This document shows, piece by piece, positions 35,162-45,718 of a stretch of 64,000 nt of DNA; position 1 is the stretch's first letter, and each line of letters begins with the position of its first letter. The stretch comes from Pezizomycotina sp. ARF18. Its lineage: Eukaryota; Ascomycota. Position numbers and translations under genes: made by a program. Below the pieces are notes generated by a model that saw only the letters and a list, made by a program, of their open reading frames with translations, searched no databases and was not told the DNA's origin. The stretch covers positions 1-64,000 of the forward strand of contig AZLU01000016.1 of the NCBI GenBank assembly GCA_002224055.1, in the 5' to 3' direction.

Positions 35162-36688
35162 ATGTCGTCGCTGCTAAAACTCCCGTCGACCTCCTTGAAG
35201 AGCTCTTCGACCGCGAAGAGCTGCAGTGCGCCGACTTCAAGAACCTCCGCCTGACCACCGCCAACCCAACCCTCAACGAAAGCCTATCCTCGCGCCTCTT
35301 CAGCACGTTCACGCTGGACCTCGACAGCCCTTCTTGCTGGAACTCCTGGTCGGTTTCCACCCGAACTTACGAAACCAATCAAGGACAACGTCGGAGACGA
35401 CGGCATGATCGACGTCACCGACATCAACTCCGACGACGAAGCCAGCGGGGAGGAAGAAAAACCCCAGCCAATTCAAGCGCCGGGGGAAGAGGAGAAGAAA
35501 AGGAAGGCGGTGGACTTCACCCAAATCGGCCCGCACGTCCGCGACCTACACATCGTAGGCACGAAGTCTATGGCGTCGAGCTACCCCGTCTCCCGCTCCA
35601 AACTCCTGGCCACCGGCCTATCCCCGTTCCTCTCGCAACTGCCGAACCTACTCTCCGTCCACGCCTCGCTCACCGACCGCGCGCTCATTACGACGGACTG
35701 GGCTAAACTACTACAATCCATCTGCCCAGCCGAGACGGACAACTGGGAACTCCACCTACGCGTCGACAGGCGCATGGACAACGCCGACGACGACGAGATA
35801 TACCGCAATGCGCACCATCTGCGCAACCTAACCACCCTCGCCGCCACCCTCCAACTCCGCTTCGGCGACGAAAACCGCGAAGAACACTCCTCATCCGCCA
35901 TCAACGGAATTGCATCCGCCGTCGCTAACTCACCGAAATTAACCAGCCTTACTTTCGGCCTCGGCTACTCCGTCGACTGCGAATCCGATTCCCTCTTCGA
36001 CGCAATTCCGGGGAACGCCCCACTCCCACTACAATCCCTGACCCTCGATAACGCTTACGGACCGAGCAACCGTACCAACGTACTCCGACTCATGAACCTC
36101 AGATCGCTCTCTCTGCGCGAACCACTCCCCCACCGGCCGTTGCCGTACGACTACCCGGACACCGAACCCGCCGAACCATCCCGCCACGACGACTGCGCGT
36201 CCGCCGGTTGCGTCTCACCCGCCTGCGCGAAGCTAACATACTCCTCTCGTCCATCTCAACATACGAAGTCTGCGACGGGTTCATCTCCTACATCTCCAAC
36301 CCATCCCTGACCGGCGTCCTAACATCCATCACGCTAAAAGGTGTCAGCGGTACCGACGCCTCCGTCGCGGACGAGTACGCATCGCAATTCTGGTCGTCCA
36401 TAACACCGCACGCAGCACACATAAGAGAACTGCACGTCGACCCCATCGTACTACGGAGCCTACTGCTACTCACCCTCTTCCCCTGCCTCCACCATCTTGC
36501 CAAAGATGACCTCCTTACGGGAGCTCTCCCTCGTACCAGCCTCCGAATCCGGGCCGCACGTCGACTCGTTCATCGAGTCCCTCTGGTGTCATAAATCCCT
36601 CAGTACTATCCGATTCAATCTGGCAAGTTACAACGGGGAGCGCGGCGCGTGTGTGGTACGAACATGGTTATGCACTCCGAGAGCATGA
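35162..36688 (+). CDS. F-box-like / leucine-rich protein
   Basis: ATG at 35162 gives MSSLLKLP; after a one-base slip in a C-run the frame reads VDLLEELFDREELQCADFKN and LRLTTANPTLNESLSSRLF, which resembles an F-box (L-P-x-E-L-L-x-x-I-F ... L-K-x-L-R-L-x-x-x). An acidic linker (INSDDEASGEEEKP) is followed by a long leucine-rich region, for example FLSQLPNLLSVHASL, AHHLRNLTTLAATLQ, AVANSPKLTSLTFGLGY, LPLQSLTLDNAYG and MNLRSLSLREPL, in which L-x-x-L-x-L spacing suggests irregular LRRs. Frame slips occur near 35330-35400, 36220 and 36497; the last part is MTSLRELSLVPASESG with a stop at 36688. It would act as a substrate adaptor of an SCF ubiquitin ligase; no target inferred. No introns are needed. 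Confidence 0.66.
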
Positions 36689-38908
36689 GGGAGGCGTATA
36701 AGAATAGCTGGAGAAGGATTGTAAGGGGAAAGAGGGAAAACCGGGGTTTGAGAGGGTTGTTATGAGGGGGGATGGTATATTGGGAGGGGGCAGCCGAAGG
36801 ATTTGGTGTGGGTTGGGAGGAAGGATGGGAAGGATGGACTGTGGGGATTGGTGAGGACGGGGGGAGATTGGAGGGGGACAATTATGGAGAGGATTAAGCG
36901 TGAGCAGATAGATTTGAGGAGAAATGTGGGGGGAGGGGCGGACGAAATTGGTTAGACCGAATTGAAACTGAGGAAGGGGCTTTCAGAATAGTTCCCAATT
37001 ACATGAACCTTTAGCTCTTATAGCACCTCACTTGAAATAGGAGGAAAAGTTAATTCACAAGTTGATTAGTTGATCATGCCAGCTTTCCATGCCTCGAGAA
37101 AGTTTTTATTGTCTGAGGGCTGTTAAGGGAGATGCCGGATTATCTGAAGTTTTCCATACTAATCTTGCGTTCGTGATTTACAGCTGAGGTTCAACCAGAT
37201 AGCATTCATCGAACTGAACTCATTACATGCCTCTTGTTTCCGTGGTTAGGGGCGCCTCCCGATGCAGATCTTTCGTTGGGTGCCGCGATGGCCACAGCCA
37301 TGGGAACCGGCTCTACTTCGGCGAGGTTTTACGGTGCTCGGTAGCGGAAAAGTTCCAAACAGAGCGTGATCTCCGCGCCCGCACATCGAACTTGAAGGAC
37401 AACTCCAGGTATGTCTCTTGCGGCTCGCGACGGCGCAATTCGCACAGATCCGTTTTCTCAGGCGAGGAATTTTTGACTTACCTAGACCAAATAATATCGT
37501 TCCTCGCTTGAAGTTTTGATCTCTCCTCTTTGCCCACAATTGATTGTTTTCGCAAAATCGTAACACGTCAAAGCATACTACATGATTAATAACAGGCAAA
37601 TTCTATAGAAGGAACGCGGTAGTCAATTATTCGCCCTGCCCTACTTAAGTATCGATCTGAGCTAATAATAATATTTTTCGCAATTTGTATTATCACCGGA
37701 GTTCGGAAGGGAAATTACATTAACCCTAATTCCCAAAACCTATTCTCTAGCTCATTGTTCCCCTTCTGTTTGCGCCTCTGACGAAGTACCTACCACCTGC
37801 ACTTGTGTCCATTTCAGCTAGCTTAGCTCATGAAAAAGAAGTCCCTGGTCCTCGTATGCTTATATCTCGTATATATGCCGAGCAATTCGCCTAACTATGG
37901 ATACTCCTTGTATAAAGGGAATTCAACGGGTTCTCTAGTGATTCTCGCTATCACGAAGTCGGAAGAGACAAATTTTTTTTTCTCTTAGCGAAAAAGATTA
38001 TAGTTTTTGTTAGCCTCGCGTATTTCCCCGTCTACAGCAAAATGGGAACAAGCTTTAACTTTTTTCTTTGTTAATTATGACCAAGGTCTAGATGTTGAAA
38101 AGTTCATATAATCAGTGGTTTTTCTGTCGTCCAGTACACGTTAAACGAAAGTCCCGCCGTCCCGACTATTATAGGTCTTATTCTATCGCCACTACTACAT
38201 ACATGATATTCTCCTTTGCATACCCATCTCGACTAGCGCTCCTCCTTCGTACCAATCGGTAGCGTGCGCCGTGGGGTAAGCTTTTCGTGGCGTTCGTTTT
38301 TTTTTTTTTTTGTTTCCTCGCAGCAATAACCTCAAAAGGAACACGAGCTTAACAAAAAGTGGGTGAGGTGAAGTAGTGAGGTGTTTGAGGTCCGTGTATC
38401 CATTCCTGACTCAGAATCTCCACCGAGCCAGAAAAAACCTGCTCCGGAACACTTTCTCGTATATAGAGATCTTATTATAGCAGAGCGTAGTAATGGCCCA
38501 GAGCCTGGATTCTACAGACGACGCCGAGCTTTACATGGAACAGACCGTCCCTTACTTACGTGAGAAACCTGAACTGGGGATTTTTTTTTTTTTTTTCATA
38601 TATATTGTGAGGTACCTCTAAAAATAATAACCTAATTTATTTTATTTTCTTAGGGTTGTTAACTTATCTGCAAAGAGAACCTTTGACCTCATTTGTTCTA
38701 ACCACCTTCTCGGATCTTACACCTGCGATCGTTTGAACGATCACGAATTACCTTCTATTTTAAACGAATATTCTTTCGCTGGTTGAAACTTGAAAGGGTT
38801 TCAAGAGGGGCTCAAATCATATACATTTCAAAATTACTTGGTTCTGCGGGAGATGGAAAGATAACACGCAGCAGGGTAATTTACTCGAGTAAACGATCCC
38901 AAGCAGCC
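36689..38908. other. Intergenic, nothing supported
   Basis: The first 250 bases are G-rich low-complexity sequence that may be 3' UTR or a frame-shifted extension of the F-box-like gene. Frames at 37227-37599 (both strands) and 38381-38563 show no family signal. T-runs occur at about 38299-38311 and 38581-38596. Confidence 0.4.
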
Positions 38909-40500
38909 ATGCCGATCGACTTTTTCTACCACCGCCGGTTTCGATACCGCTGGCAAGGGGAAGGCGCTCCGAGCTACACTTCGAAATATTTCCGACGATA
39001 GATACGGAGATGGCATTCACGGGAGGGGATACCAGAAACATGCGGTTCGAGCGCTGCTTGCGAAACGAGCTGTGCTGGGTATGAGTACACACAACTTGAT
39101 GTAAAGGGATGAAAATCTGGGTGGCTAATTTCTCCTTTGTCTTCTGAAAAGCCTCTACGGCTAAAGGATTTTATGAACTATTTACGGTTTGAGGAGCACA
39201 GCGCGGAGAACCTGAAGTTCTTTTTATGGTATATAAGATTCTCTTCTGAGGTCGAGGATGAGATGATAAGGGAAGACGATTGTTAACGTATAATCGGATG
39301 AGCAAAATAGGTATCAGGACTACGTATCCCGGTGGAGAAACTGCCACAGGACCAAAAGGACCTCAGCCCTGAGTGGAACAAGGAGGCATCCAAAGACAAA
39401 GATAAAGACAGGTCGAGTAACCTCGAAGACGCCGCCAAAGTCAGCGTCGAAGCACTGAATGCTCGAAATTGTACGGAGCTTCTCCCACCCATGCTTCACC
39501 CATTTTAGAGGAGAGTTTCGCTAAAAACCGGGGTGGTATTCTATAGCGTTCCAACAGCAGCCTTTCCGCGCCGAAGTCTTCCGCATCGCGTCCCTTTTCC
39601 TCGCTACACGCGGCCCGCTCGAAATCAACCTGTCAACGTGGGAGCGGCAACGCACAATAGAGGCATTATCTTACACAACCACCCTTCCGCTTTCTTACCC
39701 GTTGCGCAGGCGACCGAGCACGTGCTACGGTACCAATCGTATCCAAACTTACTCCTACGGCAACTCTGCCTCCGGCGAAGGAACAAGTATAGGTAATGTA
39801 GGCTACTTCAACGTGGGGTTCTTCTTAATGGTCGGTATCGTCGGCGCGGTGGTTCTGATATTATCCCCTTTCACCGGGCGTGGAGGTTGATACCTGGTTT
39901 CGCATTCTGGATTGGTAGTGCGGTTCTATTCGCGTGCTGGAGGGGATATGCGCATATTGTTCGTGCGGAGGGAGACGCTGCTGGATCCGTGGGATGATCC
40001 AGAGGAGTTTGCGACGAGGACTAGCGGGAAGAAGCGGAAGGAGGACACGAAGGATGACGGAGAGAAGGAGGACGAGGCGAAGAGTAACGGAAAAGATCCT
40101 CCGTACCGCATCGTACCCGCGGCTTCCCGCGCCATCCAAGCCACCACCGTAAACGAAGCAGCGTTACCACAAAGACGGGCTATCACGGCTGGAAGCACAC
40201 GAGGATGAAGACGTGCCGGATAAAGAGGACGTGATATCGGAGGTTAGCAGCGGCAGTTGCGCGAACGAAGTGTACTTTGATGACGTGGACGTCAAAAAGG
40301 CGGAGGCGAGGATGGCGAGCTGGCAGAGGCGGTCGTTTTACGGAAAGGCGATGACGGACTATGCGAAGATACGCGAGGCGGAGCTGAGGACGTTGCTTGT
40401 TACTATGTTCGCGCAGAATTGCGTTATGGGCGTTTTACCGACGGTTGTGTTTTTGGCTGTCGTTATGCCGATACCGTCGTACGGCGTTCTGTTCTGTTAA
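38909..40500 (+). CDS. RGS-domain membrane protein, paralogue B
   Basis: Start at 38909, MPIDFFYHRRF, parallels MEVFTYRRP of paralogue A. After a one-base slip the frame carries MRFERCLRNELCW; an intron (GTATGA...AAAAG, about 39079-39152) leads to LRLKDFMNYLRFEEHSAEN and LKFFLW. A second intron (about 39229-39310) and a G-run slip lead to YQDYVSRW and EKLPQDQKDLSPEW, completing the RGS domain. Then a Lys/Asp/Ser-rich linker, an intron, QPFRAEVFRIASLFLATRG, LEINLSTWERQRTIEAL, TEHVLRYQSYPNLLLRQLCL, membrane helices (VGIVGAVVLILSPFTG; FAFWIGSAVLFACW), the family block LLDPWDDPEEF, a highly charged linker, FDDVDVKKAEARMASWQRR and a last helix (GVLPTVVFLAVVMPIPSYG). Stop at 40500. Same architecture as A and C; several single-base slips. 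Confidence 0.82.
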
Positions 40501-40807
40501 CATGATTATAACGGCTTGAAAGGTGTCCATCTACAATCTCATGTACGATTGGCTATTTGAACGATTCTAATAAAATATACAGGACTGATGACTGCTCATC
40601 GTCGCCTTTTGATTATAGTGAGTGAATCATATTAATTTGATGATGTATCAGCCTGTTAGCCCAGCCATTCTGCTTCTTTTCACACCCTTCCCGGGACTAA
40701 CAAGTAGACATAGATATACTATTATTATTCTTCGTAAGACGCATGAAACCAGAACGAGGGGGGATATTTCTGTAATGAGCAGACCATGCATCTAGAATCT
40801 CTTGTGT

Positions 40808-42105
40808 TCAGCCGTACCTCTCCCTCCTTGTTCGAACTTCTTGGACTTCTGAAACTTTTGGCACTATATTCTTGTTTATTAAATCACGAACGCGAGCCGC
40901 GGTATGTTTGTTTAGCGAATTGAAACCGGAACTTTTTGAACCCAATATCCAGCGGTGTTAGCCCGTCTGGCCCTTTGATACTCAAGTCAGCTTTTCGATC
41001 AACCAACAATTCCGCAAAGGCTTCTCCACTGCCGTTGATCGCTGCGTTGGCAGTGTTCAGACTAGTACGAAGCGGGGTTCGCCGCGGGCATTCTTCTGGT
41101 TAATGTTTGCGTTCCGATTGAGCAGTAGCTTAGCGGCGTCAGCATTGCAAAGATTGGGCAGCGTAATGCAGCGGCGTCGATCCTTTCCTGTCTGCTCGGT
41201 TTACGTCTGCCCAGAGCTGAATTAAGATCTCGGCACCTTTCTCAACAAGCGCTGGAAATACTGATTTCGCGAGCTGGATGCCCTTTGGGGACCAATACGC
41301 GGCCTTACGGTTTCCCTGGCGATCGACCGCATAAGCATTCGGATTGAGGAGGTTCCCTTCACGTATCCTCTAGGTACAGTCAGCGCCGTTTTCGATCAGC
41401 AGCAACGACATACTCCAGTTGAGCTCTTGGATGGCCCATTTCAATGGGCTTAGTCGCGCCGGGTTCACGAAAGCCCCAGCAGAGATCAAAGCTTTAGCTT
41501 CCTCGAGCCGGTTGCTCGCTACGGCAAGTAGCAGCGCCGTGATGTCGTTCCTGCCAAGGGCATTTACGTTGGCGCCGGAGTCTATTGGAAGTTTGATGAT
41601 CTTCAGCACGAAGGCCCCAGCCTCAGGTCGCGATAAATCAAGTTCGGATGTTGCCAATTGACTCGGACACGATCCAAATGTGCGATTGGGCTATCTGGGA
41701 TGTCTTTTTCATCATTTCGAGTGGGTAGATAGCAGTGTAAAATGTTGGTAAGTAGTGTAGGGGGGTCAGTCCAACACAGTCTCTCGCATTAACGTCGGCG
41801 CCCGCTTCGATGAGGTAATCGACGACCGGGACCTCCGCGTACCGGACAGCAATGCGCAAGGCCGTGCTTTCGGTTCTCGGGTGGATAGCGTTCACGACCT
41901 CTGGCTTAAGGGTGAGGATGCGTTGAACCACTCCAAGTCTCCATTATGTGCTGCATTCATGAGCCCATTTGGCATGAATCTATCTGTGGCAGTGTTGGCG
42001 TTGCGATGCTCTGGTTTAGAACCAGTTCCTAGTGAGTCAGGGTTTCCAGTGACTTGCTGGACATTGCTGGCGCTTGTTTTCGCATTGACTCAGATTTTGC
42101 TATGA
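40808..42105 (-). CDS. Ankyrin-repeat protein
   Basis: Minus-strand coding sequence reads as consecutive ankyrin repeats: RFMPNGLMNAAHNGDLE, VQRILTLKPEVVNAIHPRTE, ALRIAVRYAEVPVVDYLIEA with GADVNARDCVGLTPLHYL, SGANVNALGRNDITALLLAV, RLEEAKALISAGAFVNP, LSPLKWAIQELNWSMSLLL with IENGADC, then, with frame slips, LVEKGAEILIQLWADVNRAD with RKGSTPLHYAAQSL, LLLNRNANINQKNARGEP, and FAELLVDRKADLSIKGPDG with LTPLDIG. The end is VRDLINKNIVPKVSEVQ and a stop at 40808. At least seven repeats make a protein-binding solenoid. The 5' end is not resolved: no good ATG occurs before a stop at about 42090, so this may be the C-terminal half of a larger gene that includes the TPR-like exons further right on the same strand. 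Confidence 0.72.
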
Positions 42106-42181
42106 TTTGAATCCACCCTGGTCGGGTGCTCGATAGAACTAATTCCACGATGGACCAAAGTTCCACTTCTTGCTCTTTCCC

Positions 42182-44690
42182 CGTCTCGGTCCTCAAAATT
42201 CGTACCTGAGCTCTCAGAAGAGAGAGAAGGTGGGACTATTTTCAATTTTATCCTTGCTACCACCACACGTCGTTTTTAAATCTGCCCATGCATCCTTCCA
42301 ATGTACCTTGGCTCGTTGTACGTCCAATGCTGTGTATACTTCTACAGTTCTCTGTCATAAATGTTGGGACACCTGCCCAAGTGGGTCTAGATTTGCCCGG
42401 AATGACACGTTCTGCTCACAACATAAAATAGCGCTAAACGACAGGATATATCTAATTATTATAAAATATCTAATTATAAGATAGATATTAACACTATAGC
42501 TATAAAAGTAAAAATCTAAGTAGGTTAATATATAATCTATCGAATTATAGTAAAATATTTAATATTTAGTATATCCTCTACCGTTATCGATATATTTTTT
42601 AATACGTATAAGCTAACTATTATATAATCTATTAATTATATTATATAACGGCGTCCTATTCGCGCTTTATTACCGCCTAGAGCTCGTCCTTAGAATAAGA
42701 ATATAATTTAGGATCTAAGAACTAACGACGTAGCTATACCTTAATAATAGTCTATAAATTTTTAATAGGATTAAGATCCGGGCTATTAGCTATTTATTTA
42801 AGCTTTAATATACTATTATTTTTAATCTATTACTATACGTAATACCCGCGGTATATCGATGTACGTCGTTTATAAATAATATACTAGCCTTATCTATGCA
42901 CCTAACTTATTATTATAAAATAGTAGAAAGTAAGGTTCGAGTACTTCGTCGACGTATTATTATATATTAAAACCGAGTCGATCCTTTTTAGATATACATT
43001 TCTTTACTATTTAACGACGTAATTAAACTAATAGGCCTTTATAGTCGTATATAATATATCCCTATATTATAATTAACGTCTTAGGTACTTTAAATATCGG
43101 CGTAAAAAATTATATTTCGTATTTATCGTCCGTTAGGAGACGTTAAACTAAAGATCGCGTCTTCCGCCTATTATAAAAAGCTACCTCGTCGCTCTATACA
43201 ATATTACGTATATCTATTAAACTATTATTCTTATACTCTTTATATAATATAAGTCTAGCGGCCTCTTTCTCGTCGTTAAGCTATAGTTTATTAACGCCGA
43301 TAAAGGTTATAATACTATAGTACCTTAATATACGATATATCGTCTCTAGCGATACGCCTAAGCCGGTATTAATAATTATATTATATATAGTATTAAATAA
43401 ATATTCGTAATATAATTGGTAAGTCGCTAATAATCTCGTCTATTAAGAATAGAAGTTTAGACGGGCGACAACGACGCTATACGTTATTTTTTTTTTTATA
43501 TTAAATAACTACTCTATAAGCGGTAGATTTTTTATAACTAGTTTACGCTTAATCTCTCGGTATAAGTATCCCTATATATAATATACTAATATCTCTAGCC
43601 GTTAGCTATCTAACAGCCGCTTACGGGTATTATAAATAGGAGGTTGGTATATAAAAGGGGATGTTATTCTAAGATATATTAGGAAGGTCGATATTATGTC
43701 GCTTAGTAAGTTGTTCGTGTCATTCCGGCAAATCTAGACCCACTTGGGCAGGTGTCCTAACATTTATGACAGAGAACTGTACTAGCGCTATTTGCTGCAA
43801 TAGCGAATGTTCAGGGAATGGCAGTCATATTCTGGACGACTTCCAACGGCCTCTGGTATTCACCTTTGCACATGTGCGCTCGACCTAAACAGAGGATATT
43901 TCAAAGTCAATTTGCCTTTCGTGGGCGCGTGGGTATGCAGTAATGCTGCTCGAAGAAAACTATGGATTCATCAAAACTCCCTTGTTGATATGCTGCGGAG
44001 CCCTTATCGAATAAGAACTTGGCAAGAGTCAGGTTGTCCTCATCTGTATCTTCATCATTGGTCAAGAAGTCGTTTACGCATTCTTCGTCTAACTCTCCTC
44101 CGCGGACGCTACTAGCTGCGTTACTCGCCCTAGAGGATGCTGTGGACATGACGACCGAGGCTGTTGTTACCACTCTTTGCGCGATGAGATACGAAACTGA
44201 AACTTCTGTATCCACATTCATTCTGGTAAAGTAGGTTGAGATCTTGTACAGTACATGATCTCGAAGAGTATGATGGAATTGCTGTTAATCCGATCTTGTA
44301 CTTCTTGGGGAGACCCGTGGGCATCTAATTGAATCCACCTAGACCGACAACCGCATATTAATTTATACGAATCATGGTCACCGTGATCAAACGCAATATT
44401 GTTGCAATACTACTTACGTGTGCAAAGCGCCTAGGATATGGAAAGAGCCTCTTTAGAAATCCTACTGCGCGATCTGTAGACTCAAGCTTTGCTCCTGTCA
44501 ACCAAGCAGAAATTTTGTCTTGACTTTCCCAGCGGTGGTGATGCTTCCATCGTCCTTAACGGATACTGCCGCTCTCCGGACGCAAGCTCCAGCTTTGATA
44601 ACGTCGCTAGGCAACTTTGGCTTGATCCTCCACGGCGACCCAGTGTACTTTTCCAGCGTCCGGCAATGAGTAGGATTCATTGTAATCGAA
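42182..44690 (-). CDS. TPR-like protein gene interrupted by a Tc1 element (unrecognised family)
   Basis: Exon-like blocks read leftward on the minus strand. Near 44680-44500: LEKYTGSPWRIKPKLPSDVI and AGACVRRAAVSVKDDG. After a GTAAGT donor near 44417 comes RWIQLDAHGSPQEVQDRINS with NSIILFEIMYC near 44230-44330. Then an acidic stretch (LTNDEDTDEDN) leads to LAKFLFDKGSAAYQQGSFDE with SIVFFEQ, which fits a TPR helix pair, near 43930-44080. The Tc1 element at 42345-43779 follows. On its far side, EVYTALDVQRAKVHWKDAWA with DLKTTCGGSKDK (about 42235-42340) continues in similar helical style. The insertion may lie in an intron: a GTGAAT donor near 43863 and a CTAG acceptor at the TA site are present. 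The ankyrin gene begins only about 80 bp further on, so one TPR-ankyrin gene is possible. Function unknown. Confidence 0.36.
42345..43779 (-). mobile_element. Tc1/mariner DNA transposon, RIP-mutated
   Basis: The element is 1435 bp with about 65-bp terminal inverted repeats that begin CAGTTCTCTGTCATAAATGT, flanked by a TA duplication (42343-42344 and 43780-43781). The interior is extremely AT rich and full of TA where CA or TG would be expected, as after RIP; no transposase ORF survives. On the minus strand at about 42735-42785 the translation matches the spacing of the Tc1 DDE-domain block S-P-D-L-N-P-I-E-N-L-W with several Q/W-to-stop and P/L changes, giving minus orientation. The ends differ from those of the element at 6407-7872, so this is a separate family. 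The outer 65 bp at both ends are nearly unmutated. Confidence 0.92.
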
Positions 44691-44699
44691 CCCGAACTT

Positions 44700-45400
44700 A
44701 CAACGAATTCATGTTGTTAAAGGCGACCGAGAGCTGGATACTCTGTATTTAAGCTAGAGACCACACTGTCCACATCGTTATCCGTCTATACATGTATAAA
44801 AGAGTTTTCCAATTTACGCACAAATCGTAATCAAGCTGTGACTAAAGCTGTGATAGATAACGGATCATTGTTATGTGTTTTCTTCTGATTTCTGGGGGTA
44901 AATTGGATCCTATGATATGCTTCGTGCTGATAGCATGGTGGTTCAAGTCTGATTGAGGATTGCTTTCGATGGACGGACTCTTATTAATCGGCGAGAATGG
45001 TCTACAGCCTTGTTCTGTATCGCTGATCTCTCTATAGAGCACAGCTTGTCACGGCGTGAAGTGCGCGCGCTTAAAATCACGGCAGATTCTGCTCACATTG
45101 GCACCACAAGGGTTCATTCGCTGTTTACTAAAACACATTGCTGCGGACTAACAAAAAGGACGGTCATGAAGTTGAGGGCTTGAGCACGAAAGCTATATGT
45201 ATTCCTGAAAATGAAATTGAGACGAGATGAGCTTTAGCACACTGACGATGATCATCATCGCCGTCTCAGGGTAATGCTTAAATAGACAGCCTTCGCTTCT
45301 TTATTAATTTTTGAATTCCGTCGTATTCAATATTGAGGCAGGTTTCACACTAAGTTATATACATACGGTGAAAAAATCGAAAAGACCACTCAGAACAAAT
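44700..45400. other. Intergenic, nothing supported
   Basis: Left flank of the copia element. Short frames at 44842-45042 (minus) and 44953-45183 (plus) have no family signal. Confidence 0.4.
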
Positions 45401-45405
45401 ATTAC
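45401..45405. repeat. Target-site duplication of the copia element, left copy
   Basis: ATTAC directly precedes the left LTR and is repeated at 50215-50219 directly after the right LTR; 5 bp is the usual length for Ty1/copia elements. Confidence 0.88.
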
Positions 45406-45718
45406 TGCTGGCGCAGATGTATGGTATGATATCTAATAATGTAGGATGGGATCGAACTTGTGGATTTGACTACTGAACTAACTAGAACTAACTAAAGGAA
45501 TACACAATACTATATATAATAAACTAATAATACTATAATCTTAATATATATATATAGTCTGCCTAATAGCTCGTAGAGCCTTGTTATTATAATCTCCTTA
45601 ATATCTATAGCTAAGATCTTAATATCTCTAGCTAAAGTTCCTTATTCCTTAGCTATATAAGTATTATCTTAATACCTATAAATTTATTATACCTCTTTGG
45701 TATACCTAATAGCTAGTA
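45406..45718 (-). repeat. 3' LTR of the copia fossil
   Basis: 313 bp, same length as its partner at 49902-50214. Its outer 80 bp or so (45406-45485) keep normal base composition, the rest is AT-shifted. Confidence 0.9.

Noticed and set aside
37227-37599. Overlapping plus and minus ORFs of about 100 codons
   Set aside because: Antisense shadows of each other without a recognisable domain on either strand.
44938-44950. tRNA-like T-arm word (ggttcaagtc)
   Set aside because: No acceptor stem, D-arm or anticodon arm at the right spacing; the similar word at 57696 also lacks a cloverleaf.
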